Below the pieces are notes generated by a model. The model did no database searches, was not told the DNA's origin, and worked only from the letters and a program-made list of their open reading frames with translations. Position numbers and translations under genes: made by a program. Of a stretch of DNA of 64,000 nucleotides, positions 21,470-32,250 are shown in pieces. This DNA is from Ophiobolus disseminans (taxonomy: Eukaryota; Ascomycota; Dothideomycetes; Pleosporales; Phaeosphaeriaceae): contig MU006224.1 in assembly GCA_010093685.1 (NCBI GenBank), forward strand, positions 1,146,476 to 1,210,475, given 5' to 3'. How positions within the stretch are numbered: the stretch's first letter is position 1; each line of letters begins with the position of its first letter.

Positions 21470-24400
21470 ATGCCTCGGAACAATCTTAACGCGCATCTCA
21501 AGTGGTTGTTATCCGAGAAGCCCTTCGTTCCGCCTGCCACTTCACTTGTTGTGTACGACGCCGAGGCCCCAACGAGTTCGGAAACGCTTTCACAGGCATC
21601 TTTCTTGGTTGAGCCCGCAGTCAACAATGAGCCGGAACCTGCGTCTGCACCACCACCGGCACCACCCGTCATCTGCGCACTGCCACCCCGCGCTCTCACC
21701 CGGACGAAGACGATCGATATACACAAACCCCCAGAGCTTGAAGGCGCGACCGCTGATATGGCAAGGCTGAGAGCTACGCCAGGAAGCGGGAAACCGAGGC
21801 TTGTGTTGGCGGGGCTACCGCAGTACGGAACAACAGAGACGACAGCAAGCCAAGCGCAGAGAGGGCAGGAGCACACCGAGGACGCCAATGATGAGGTCAA
21901 CGCGCTTTCGTTTGGGAATAGACAGGACGGAACCGCGACAGCGAGAGCCAGAAACGGCCCTCTACCCACACCAACTTCCGAGCACGCCACGGCCAAGAAG
22001 CAGCGTCGCCCTCTTGTAGACGTGGAGGCGATCGACCTCACCGGGGATGATGAGAGTCGCTCTTCTCCGATTCCGAGCCATACGAACAGGGGCAAGAAGC
22101 GGAAGAGCGACGAGTATGCGGAGGATCTTCGGCATGCGAAATCGCCCAGAGCCGTGCGAGCTGCACGCATCGTCAGCCCAGAGCCTGTGGACGATGATTT
22201 TGCAGACATTGACGACATGATCATGGCTCCGAGTGATCCGCCTCCGCCGTATTCGACTGTTGCGCGAGCAACTCGAGAAGCAGAGAATCGCCATCACACA
22301 GTTGAGGCTGATTCTGAACCGGAGCCCATGCCTTCAGTGCGCCCTCGCAAACGTAAATCGCTCAGTCGCGCACCCTCGGAGACTATGGCACCGGCTCGCA
22401 AGTTGGGAAAACAGTCTCGAAGCCCTTCGCCCCCAAAGAACAAGCCCGCTACCGGCGCAAACGATGTCGTCACGAAACACCGGACCCGGACGCCTGCGAC
22501 TCGAAGGGTCCAGAACACAGTCATGGATTCCGAGGATGAAGAGTTTGGTGACTTCGACGACATGGATGTTGATGCACAGTCTGGTATAAGGTGGCTATCG
22601 CCAGCGAAAGACAAGCTGCGAGGGAAGAGTGCAAGCCGCAGCCCGAGCAAAAGGGCACAAGATGTGATGCAGCTACCTATACGCTCTCCTTCTAAGTCGC
22701 AACGAAGTCCAAGTCCCCGCGAAGTAGACAGTGCTTCGATACCAATGCCAGCAAAGTCACAATCCCCTCGAAAGAACCCACTCTCGACCACTAAACCCAT
22801 CCCTCCAACTCCAGTCGTCGCATTCACTGACGTTGTGCCAACATCATCTGAGCTTTCCAAGGAGAAGCGACACGACATCCGTCAGACCGTCGAGTCGTTC
22901 CTAGCCTCCAACGGCCACCGTCTACAACATCACCTCGATGCAGCAGTCTCGGCCTGGGAGACTGCTCGTTCGGCATTTCTCACGCAGCTAGAAGGGTCCG
23001 GAATGCCTAACGCAACCGAACAGGAGAGGATGCAGCGTGCTCGTTCGCGAAAAGACGCAGTGGAGCAGTTGATGGGTCTGAAGGCGAAATACGATGATCT
23101 CTTCGAGCGTCGACAAAAGCTCAAAAAGAAGCTTGAATACGACCTTGACACCGGGCAGTTCGATTTGGAAGAAGGCACGACGCTCAACAAACTCTTCAAG
23201 ATGCTAGAAGACTACCAAATACAGATGTATTATCTCATAGATACCGCCGCCATCAGCCCGCAAACCAAGGCGGCTGTGAAGACTGAGTCTACAGGCGTGA
23301 GCAAAATAGTCGTGCAGTCGACTCAAGTGAGCCCTGCAAGGAAGAAACCGCCAGCCACAACAGTCCCAGGGCCCAGCCGCGTTCAAACTACCCAGTATGT
23401 CAAACAAACACAAATTGGCGTTCAAGAACAGCTATGGTCTCCCAAGCGTCAAATACGGTTCGCGGATGATGATGCGGTGGTCGCTTCCCCTGTGCCTCCG
23501 CTGCATCTGGATTCGCGTACGACTGCCAGCGCCTATAGTACAACCTCACACACAAGAGAGCGCCCATACCGAGTACCCGAAACACCACAGCGCCATCACT
23601 CACCATTCCGATCCAATGCCGCAGCCACCTCGAATTACAACGATCCAGACGAGTTTGGAGATGTAGACTTTGAAGAAAGCGAGAATTTGTTCGTCAACAA
23701 CATGGGCTCACCCTCCGGGCCTATAGAAATAAACGACGATGACGAGAGGATGGAGGAAGACTTCTGTGGACAAGACGAGGAGGACTTTCTGCAAGAAATT
23801 AGCAACATTGAGAATAAGCAGCCCGGTGGCTTTGACTGGAGAGGTGACAAAGCTCAGAAGCAAGTGTCGACTGTCACCCGAGAAGTTTTCCGCGAAACTG
23901 CAGTCAACAAGGTTCAAGAACGGAACCAGCAACCCTCGCCCCAAAAACCCCAGCTTGTCATGCCTGGGAGGAACCTACCTGGGATGAACTTTCCATGGTC
24001 TCAGGACCTACGAAAGACCTTGATTCACCAATTCGGTCTACGCGGTTTCCGGCCAGGCCAGCTGGACGCCATCAACGCAACTCTTGGTGGCGAACACTGC
24101 TTTGTGCTGATGCCGACGGGAGGCGGCAAGTCATTGTGCTACCAGCTGCCTTCAGTCATTACGTCAGGTAAGACAAGAGGTGTTACTCTTGTTGTCTCGC
24201 CACTTCTGAGTTTGATGGAAGACCAGGTCACCTCTGCGTCTCAGCGATTTGGTATGCAAGCATTCCTAATCAATGGCGAGTCAACACAAGAGCAGAAGAC
24301 GGCCATCATGGATTGCCTGAAAGAGCGAGAGCCCCAGAAGTTCATGCAGCTCCTCTACGTGACGCCGGAGATGCTTAGTAAGAATCAACGGATGATCAGC

Positions 24401-26799
24401 GCTTTCCAACAGCTGCACTCGCGTGGTCGTCTAGCCAGAATTGTCATTGATGAAGCGCATTGCGTCAGTCAATGGGGACACGACTTCCGCCCAGACTACA
24501 AGGCCCTCGGTGACGTCGTTCGCCAATTGCCAGGCGTACCCGTCATCGCACTCACAGCGACCGCAACTCAGCTCGTCAGGACGGATGTTGTAGCGAATCT
24601 GGGCATCCAAGGCTGTCGTCAATTCTCCCAGAGCTTCAACAGACCAAACTTGTCATACGAAGTACTACCAAAGTCCAAAGGCGTAATCAACAGCATCGCA
24701 GAATTGATCAAGAAGAAATATGCTGGCAAGTCAGGCATCATTTACTGTTTATCGCGCAAGAGCTGTGAACAAGTGGCCCAAAAGCTCTCAGATCTTGGTA
24801 TTAGTGCATTCCACTACCATGCTGGTATGGAGCCTGCTGATCGATCCGCGGTACAGCGCAAGTGGCAGGCAAATGAGTATCATGTCATCGTCGCTACGAT
24901 TGCTTTCGGCATGGGCATTGACAAGGCTGATGTACGATATGTCATTCACCACACTTTGCCAAAGAGCTTGGAAGGCTACTACCAAGAGACTGGTCGGGCT
25001 GGGCGTGATGGCAAGAAGTCGGATTGTTATTTGTACTATCAATATGCCGACTCACGAACGTTGCGCAAGATGATCGATGACGGTGAAGGTAGCAGGGAGC
25101 AGAAACAACGCCTCAACGATATGTTGCGTACCGTGATTCAGTTCTGCGAGAACAAGGCCGACTGCCGCCGTGTTCAGGTGTTGGGTTATTTCAGCGAGGC
25201 GTTCGACAAGGAAAGATGCAAGGCTACGTGCGACAATTGCCAATCCGACGCGACATTTGTCACCAAGGACTTGACGGAATATGCCGCCATGGCTATTAAG
25301 CTTGTAGGCCAAGTCCATGAAGGCAATGTCACTATGCATCAATGCGTCGATGCCTTTCGTGGCGCAAAGAACGCGAAGATCTCAAGCGCAGGCTTGAAAG
25401 AGTATGGGTGGGGGTTTGGCGAAGATCTCGAACGCGGCGACAATGAACGTATCTTTCAGTCTCTTCTCGACACGGGGGCATTCAAGGAGAAAAGTAAAGT
25501 TAACAAGGTTGGATTTGCCACCAACTACCTCCATGTGAGTCTGCTCAAGAATTATGTCTAGAATGCTGCTAACAAATGTAGCCCGCTTCAAGAAACAATG
25601 ACTATGCAACCAAACGCAAAACATTGACATTGCAAGTCCGATCATCCCCACAAGAGGCCCGCGCCAAACAAGCAGCTGCAAAGAAAGCCAAGAAGCAGCG
25701 AACAGACTATCCGTCGACAAACGTGTCCTCGCCGATTCGCGCGCCTAAGCAGACGATCCAACAATACGCGTATAATGAGAATGACGACGACGAAGAGGCC
25801 TTCGAAGCACCCCGTCACCCCATTCGGAAACAGAAGGCTCGGAGCCGTGATGATGATGATGACCTCGATGCAGGCTTTGCGCCGATCCGCGAAGCTAAAT
25901 CATCTAGGGCCGTGAAAGCAAAGAAAGGCCTTGGAGTCCCGATAACATCTGACGAACGGCTCGCTGAGTTAGATGACGAACAACAATGTACAGTGATAGA
26001 CTTCATGACGGGCGCAAGAAAACTAAGAGGGGACATCATGGCAGAGAAGGGTCACCGAGAGGCCATTTTCAGCGACACCGTTCTGCGAGAGATGGGACTT
26101 GAGCTACCCACAAATTTGGACGAGATGCGGGCCATCCCAGGCATCAAAGAAGACATGGTCGATCGGTACGGCAAAAAGTTCCTGCCTTTGATTGGAAATT
26201 CTCGACGGCTGTACCAGGGCAATGTACCGAAGCGCAGATATCTACCAGCTGCTCGGCGTGTTGTGCACGAAGCTGCAGAGGTCGAAGACGACGAAGAAGA
26301 CGAGGTGATGGACCCCAATCACGTCAACATTATCGACCTGTGCAGCGACGGCGAGGTTGCGCTTCCGGCAGAAGATCTCGAGAGCGACTACTTCGACTCC
26401 GACTATGATGACGAAGACGACGATGGCGAACCACATATCAGTCACCATTTTACGCATCCCGTAGATCCTGAAGTCGAAGCTTTCAACAATCGAATGGGCC
26501 AGCTCGGTCCGGCGGTTCCCAAGACGGCTTCTACCTCCCGAGGTGGGGCATCTCGAGGCGGCTCCAAAGCTCCAGGCGCAAGGAAGGGCAAACCATTTCG
26601 TCGTAACGGATCTGGCAGCTTTGGCAAGACCAACGCGGGTGTGAGGAAGCGAGCAGCCAAGGGGTCAGGAAGGCGAGCTTCTGGAGGCGCAGCTGCTGCC
26701 AAGAAAGCTGCTGGAGGCGGTCGGCGAGGAGGAGGAGACTCCGGGGGTGGGAGTCTGCCAGGGGCATGGGGGTCCATAATGGCGATGCCTACAAACTAA
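21470..26799 (+). CDS. RecQ DNA helicase, Sgs1/BLM/QDE-3 type
   Basis: 1760-residue protein from two exons, with a 47-bp intron at 25535-25581 (branch site GCTAAC) that joins NYLH to PASRNN. It is a 3'-5' helicase predicted to act in the dissolvasome with Top3 and Rmi1, in recombination control and in fork repair. The N-terminal 830 residues are disordered and rich in SP/RSPS motifs, beginning MPRNNLNAHLKWLL. The helicase core (about 838-1190) has LMPTGGGKSLCYQLP (Walker A), VIDEAHCVSQWGHDFRPDY (motif II), ALTATAT (III) and QETGRAGRDG (VI). An RQC zinc site follows (CRRVQVLGYF, KERCKATCDNCQSD, about 1240-1275). The HRDC domain is at about 1478-1560 (IDFMTGARKLRGDIMAEKG). The tail is Gly/Arg/Lys-rich. 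The domain set and size match the fungal BLM orthologue (QDE-3, MusN) rather than short RecQs. Confidence 0.94.
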
Positions 26800-27417
26800 G
26801 CAGCGTCCGCGGTGAGATTTAAGCATGAGCGAAGGTTTTGATTGTTTCCTTGTGGAATTCTTGGTGTCGAGTTGATTTTTAAGTAGCACTTACGACGCGA
26901 TGTATTGTTAGCATGATCTTCACGAACTGACATAGCAAGCGTTGCAGAGATGCGCATTCACTCAAGCTTATAAGTATTGTCATTTTGGATGAGCATCTTA
27001 GCTTTGTATTTCATGACATCCGTTGCTCACACCGAAATAATCACACTCCTCCTTTAGCAGAAAGTTTGCATGTTCACACCATGTCGTGCACACGCTTCTC
27101 CACAAATGAGATACCTTTCCGGCGATATAGCATGCATGAAAACATTGTATATCAACATACGCATTCCCCTCTTATGAGACACAGAACCTCACTCAGTGGG
27201 TGGAGCATGTAGAAAAATCCATGGGGTGTATTCATTCACCCATGAGGGTGTAGATGAAGTGTGTATAGAATAGTACACCAAAACAAACACCATTACAAAG
27301 TATTCGAGTCAATTACCACAACAGAGACTTGACGTCCACACCCTATCCTGAGTGCTTATCAATCATAACCGGAACGCATGTTACCCTTTCCCAACGCCAC
27401 AGGATACATATATCGTA
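26800..27417. other. Convergent 3' intergenic space
   Basis: 618 bp between converging genes, AT-rich, with no supported ORF. Confidence 0.4.
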
Positions 27418-28930
27418 TCAGACAGTTCGTACAATTTCATGCCCCGTATTCCTTTCCTGTAAATCCAGTACTCGAACTGCTGCAGAAATATTGCCAGACA
27501 CTCTAACATCTCGCGTAACGGCCAATGGCTTTCCTGCGCTGAAGGTTTGAACGCGCGAGAGTACGCGCTCCCAGTTCTCGCCGCATATGATTCGCGCGCG
27601 AATGGCTTCATCGGGCGTATGCTCTTCCTCCCTCGTCGTGGCTGGTAGTGTCTGCGTCGTCTGTCCCAGCACAGCTTCCAGAGCCAAATGCGCATAACAC
27701 ACAGCCTCGTGCGCATCCCCGGGCACACCGATGTCTTCCAGGGGCCGCGTGACGACTTGCTGCGGCAGGTGCGTCTCGAGAAAATCGACTATCTCAGCGT
27801 TCTTCGCGCCGGGGCCGCAGATGAACAATTCGTCCACGACGGCGCCGTCCGGGAAGAACATAGCCAGGAGGCGGCCGTACTGGGTCAACAAGTTCTGCGC
27901 CGTAATGCGCGTCATGGTAGCCACGGTGTCGGGCTCGCTCATGTTGGCGAAGAGGCACTCGTCAATGAGGCGCTGTGCTTCATGGTCGCCGAACATTTCG
28001 CGCGCGATAGAAAGCGGAGGCGCGACGACGAGGTAGTCGTGGTACTTTAGGAAGCGGTCCACGATACTTTTGTTGATTACGCCTTCAGCCGCGAATTTTC
28101 CCTCGGCGTCGCACGTCTGCTCGTTGCTGGTGCAGTACCGCATCGCGTAGTCGATGAGCAAGCTGCCGGGCCCGCAGGTGCGGGAGAAGGCGCCGGGCGT
28201 ACCGGGCGCAGCGAGCGCAGGAATAAAGGTGAGGGTCGCGAGGTCGTCGATGTTGAGGCAGACGCGGAATTTGGTGGCGTGATGTAGCAGGAGGTTGTCG
28301 ATGAAGGCGACGGGGGAAATTTGTGGGCGGGCGGCGCCGCGCTCGAGTAGGGCGAAGTCGAAGACGGTGGTTAGGCCTGTGTTTGTTTGGATTATGGCGT
28401 TCCAGTCGAGGGGGAGAGTGCCTGCATTTGGGGACGGATGGGAGTGGAAGCGGCCAAGGGTGGAAGTGTGAGCTCCAACAAAGTCGATGGACATGAGTTC
28501 TACATGGTGTGTTTGGCAGAACGCGCGTATGCCGTCTGAGAACATGTGCCCAATCTGTGCATTTATGCGGGCTGCGAGGGAGGGTTTATGTTGAATCTCG
28601 CGGAGGAGATTCAGGATAGGGTTTCTGATCGAGGGCAAGACCTCGACTTTGCTGTGCTGATTTACTGGTAAGTATGAGATAGCGGTCCTTGGATGAGGAC
28701 ACACATGCCTTGAGTAAATCGATGCATAATGAAGAACCCGGAGATGCCTGACGATAGCGTACTAGGACAAAGTCGAGCTTGTTCAACCCGCTTGTAGTGC
28801 GCACGCCCAAGACACGAAGGTCGAGACTTTGTCGGGCAGTTCCATGGCCACTGTTTCGTGGCTCTTTCAAGAGCTCACTAGTGTCCAGAGCTGAGTCGGT
28901 GCGCCTCATATTGTGTGTAGGCTGGGTCAT
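27418..28930 (-). CDS. AnmK-like protein with degenerate active site
   Basis: Predicted 486-residue member of the anhydro-N-acetylmuramic acid kinase (UPF0075) family, two exons. The intron I propose (28657-28708, 52 bp) has a GC donor (AAG/GCATGT) and a CAG acceptor. It joins CIDLLK to HSKVEVLPSIRNPIL with the spacing expected for the family. Overall fold markers persist: GPGSLLIDYAMR, AAEGVINKSIVDRFL, LFICGPGAKNAEIVDFL and DIGVPGDAHEAVCYAHLALE. The catalytic motifs do not: the N-terminal SGTS-x-DG-x-D loop reads GVRTTSGLNKLD (42-53), HGQT reads HTST (137-140), NIGGIAN reads NIDDLAT (209-215), and FDTGPGN reads RTCGPGS (233-239), losing its Asp. Fungi lack peptidoglycan, so the natural substrate of fungal members is unknown. 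The intact frame argues for a maintained but probably non-kinase protein. Confidence 0.8.
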
Positions 28931-30385
28931 TACCTCGAAAGTGGAAGCTCAGCGGTCTCTAGCAAAGCAAGAGTAGTCATGGCGACCTGGGTTGCTATCG
29001 GGCGGCTTATGTAGATAGAAATTATGCGAGCAGGAACCCCGTACGGTGACGTTACGGATGGGCCTGTATGCCATAGAAAGATGTGTAACGAAGAGGAGCT
29101 CCACTCGGAGACTTGATCCGCAGTCCTTGCCTAGCGATGCAGCAACCAGTGGAGTCACGAAAAAGGTCGTAACGATCGTAAATCGTAACGAACATACTCA
29201 TGCGGCGTAGTTCAACATAGCCTTCCAGCATCTGTAAAACCAACTTAATAAGTGGATACTCTTCATCCCGTCGAGTTCTCCAGCCTATAGACATGTTGAC
29301 AAAGTGGCGAGCTGGTTTTGCGGACCTCATGTCATCATCATCGTTGCTGTGCGTGAAACATATATACCAGAGCAGAATCTCCGTGACCGTTCAACTTTTG
29401 AATAGGATAACATGTGTTTGCCCCATACGCAAAGCACAAAGCACAGGCGATGTTGATGAGCCAAAGCACTTAGTTTATGCAACGCCTTGGCAGCCTTGCA
29501 CCGTCGGGATAGGCGATGTGAGGGTATATTTCCAGTTCGGAGGAGGTGCAACGCCTGTAACAAGGCATATTTTCGACCATGACGACCCTGCAGGTGTTCG
29601 GCAAACCGCGTCTTGGAATGATCAAGGGCAGTCGTCCCGAGATGAGATTAGGGACGGCACTGACGGCACCTTCGCATGTTTACCGAGGGCTTTGACCTTG
29701 GGCAAGCATTGGTCGGCTGTGACTTCCGCGACACAAAGGTGTTCGACTCCATAATTGCAACTTGCGTTGCTTCTGCGTCTTCTAGAATAGGCACATCTTG
29801 CCGATCTAACACAGTGTCAGTGCTGAGCTGATGTACCCGGTAAATCAATAATCGAGCCATCCTTGATGCGGTGGCAATGCACACAAAGACGTATGGGGAA
29901 CCAGGCCGCCTCAATCTTGTTGAAACCCGGTGCGACAAAAGCCCACCCTGTAGTTGTCAGGTTATGTTCGGCGGCTTTGACCGAGGAATCCTCATCGCTG
30001 ATTGTTTTGATTCCACATTACTAGGTATGTCACATCACGACGGACTGAAACAGTGGCAGACAGGGGTGCTTGAGTCTCGCTTAAGCATGTTAGCCTGTCC
30101 ATACAAAACAGCCACGCGCTGATATATGTCGGCTTACTGTTCCTGCGTATGGGAGGCTCTCGGATGTACCCGGTCGCCTGTTTGTTGCAGTCTCCGTACA
30201 TCATACATTTGTGCGGTGAGGACCAGAAGAAAAAATCCGACGAGCTGATAGGATGGGGGACCCTTTCCGGAGGAGCAAAACTCCTGCACTCCCGACACAC
30301 AGTTCCATGCAGATACCCTCTCTTGCCATCTCTTTTTAAAGCAGTACAACGTACGGTGTGTGGAAATATTATCCTCGCAAAGTAC
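28931..30385. other. Intergenic stretch, no supported gene
   Basis: 1455 bp between the AnmK-like start and the 3' end of the Zn2Cys6 regulator. Several short open frames exist on both strands, but none has a recognisable motif or a good splice partner. It should include the promoter of the AnmK-like gene. Confidence 0.4.
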
Positions 30386-32250
30386 TCAGTCCATTCCCCA
30401 TTCTTTCTTGAGCGCATTGATGATCCAGGTTGTTGGCCAGAAATGGTTCTTCTCGAAATTAATGAGAAGTTGTACGACTTCAGTGCGCTCGTGCAGGTCC
30501 GACACAAAAGGGCCCCAAACGAAGATCGTATGGCACACCATTATTGACAGCGGCACCGTCTCGGGAGAGCTTTTGCAAGCACCACAGATGATGCGCGCAT
30601 GATCTAGGATTTGAAGCTGAAAACATTAGTAGTGGAACGACGAGCACAATTGCACACCCACATTTGCTTCTGACAGACTGGAGACATTGCGGATTGCAAA
30701 TTTGGGGCCGGGTTTGTAGGTGAGAAGTAGAATGCATGCGAAGTGGTAGAAGCCGAAAGAGACCACTGTGTCATTTTGTGAGCTCACAAACACAGCAGAT
30801 GGTACGGAAACTCACCGTGCCAATCAGTCGTGAACCAGATCTCGGGAAATGGACCTTTCTGGCCAGCTTCACCCTGCCATATCGGATTGAAGCCTTCCGG
30901 CCTGTCATCTTGCCATTTGTGGACCTGATCCCACAACTCCTGCCATCGCCGCCCTTTGGAAACACGCTCGCCTTGCGGATCGTTGCCGTCAAAGCAGTAA
31001 TTGACAACGTGAGCGAGATGCCACGTCATCTGGTTAGCCCAGGCCGTCTCCAACCTCAAGCGAGCCAACGGGTGCTCATCGTGCATAGACTCTGGGGTAG
31101 GATGAAGCTGTAACGAAAAGTCTATGTCTGGTGGCTGCTGATTGATTGTGGCATTGTAGAGACACTGTCGGACATATACCCAAAAGGCCGCTTCACGCAG
31201 AGTGGGAGCTGAGGGATCCACGAAGTGATGCCCCTGGGAAGCCCGCAAGATAGCCGAGGTTCCTGCGAGGTGCTGCTCATCGTCGGACCCCGTATTGGAT
31301 GGTACTATAAGTCGGTCAGCGGACGTGGAATCTGGGCACAACGCATATGGAATGCTCACCACTAAGCTGTTCGTAGAAGCGTAGAATGACTATAGCACAT
31401 AGAAGCGTTTCATCATGACTCGCAGTATCTTCGTTGAGCCGGTCAATAAGAAGGGCAATGCAGCGTTGATATGCCGCTTGGGCTGATTTATCGTCCTTGC
31501 GATGGCGGGCCGCGAACGAGAGGACAGCATGGCACAAGACTGGACATAGTTTGACTTTTTCTGGGACCCCGAGAGTGAATTGGCGGGTTGCGTCAGTGCA
31601 GTCAAGCCAACGACCCAGGTGCTCTGTGTAATGATGGACCAGCAGAGCTTCATCATGGGTGAGAGCGACGGGCGTTTTGGAGAAAGGTCTCGTGCCCTCG
31701 GGTATCTGCGGCCGCAGAAGACTCGCAACCGTCACACTGCCACCTGACTGGCTCCGTGATGCGTCAGCCGGTGTGGGTATGTTGGGTGATTGCTGGTCTG
31801 TGGACGGGGACATTGTGACGGAGAGGGCGTCCGAACGGCCCTCGGCCCGACTGTTTCTCCTAGCCCCGTGGTCTTTCGGTGAAGTAGTCCGACCCAGGTC
31901 ATTTCTCTGACCGTCCTCGCTGCCATCGACCTCCATCGCATCGCTATCGTGCTCGTGCTCGTGCCCGGCAGCTTTACTCGACATGTCCTCAGGATTGTAG
32001 TTCTTGAACCTGCTCGAGGGCTGCTCCCATTGGCAGGGGCGACTCTTCTTTTCGCAGGCCTTGCAAACTGGGCGAGTCTCGTCACCTGGCTTCATTTAAC
32101 AACAGACGTGCAGGAAGATGTTAGCATGGGTCTGACTTACACTTGACGCGACGATTTCGGCAGGTTAGACTGTTTTATATGTCAGAAAGGCTGTAGTCGC
32201 ACCAAGGACCACAAGACCCACCAGCCGCTTCTGGAACGGTAGTTGCCCAT
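30386..32250 (-). CDS. Zn(II)2Cys6 fungal transcription factor
   Basis: 535-residue regulator assembled from six exons. Introns are 32170-32221 (52 bp), 32086-32140 (55), 31305-31359 (55), 30766-30815 (50) and 30617-30661 (45). The first two exons are only 29 nt each and, once spliced, give MGNYRSRSG followed by CLTCRNRRVKC and DETRPVCKACEKKSRPC: a perfect C-x2-C-x6-C-x6-C-x2-C-x6-C cluster at residues 10-37. The middle holds an acidic/polar linker and the fungal regulator domain (VLCHAVLSFAARHRK, then ILRFYEQLS, EIWFTTDWH). The last exons restore FGFYHFACILLLTYKPG, HARIICGACKSSPET and a typical end with WPTTWIINALKKEWG. All junctions keep frame. No target or pathway neighbour is visible, so the regulon is unknown. 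Confidence 0.9.

Noticed and set aside
29293..29754. 153-codon plus-strand frame between the AnmK-like gene and the regulator
   Set aside because: No recognisable domain and no conserved-looking block; flanking frames are equally open.
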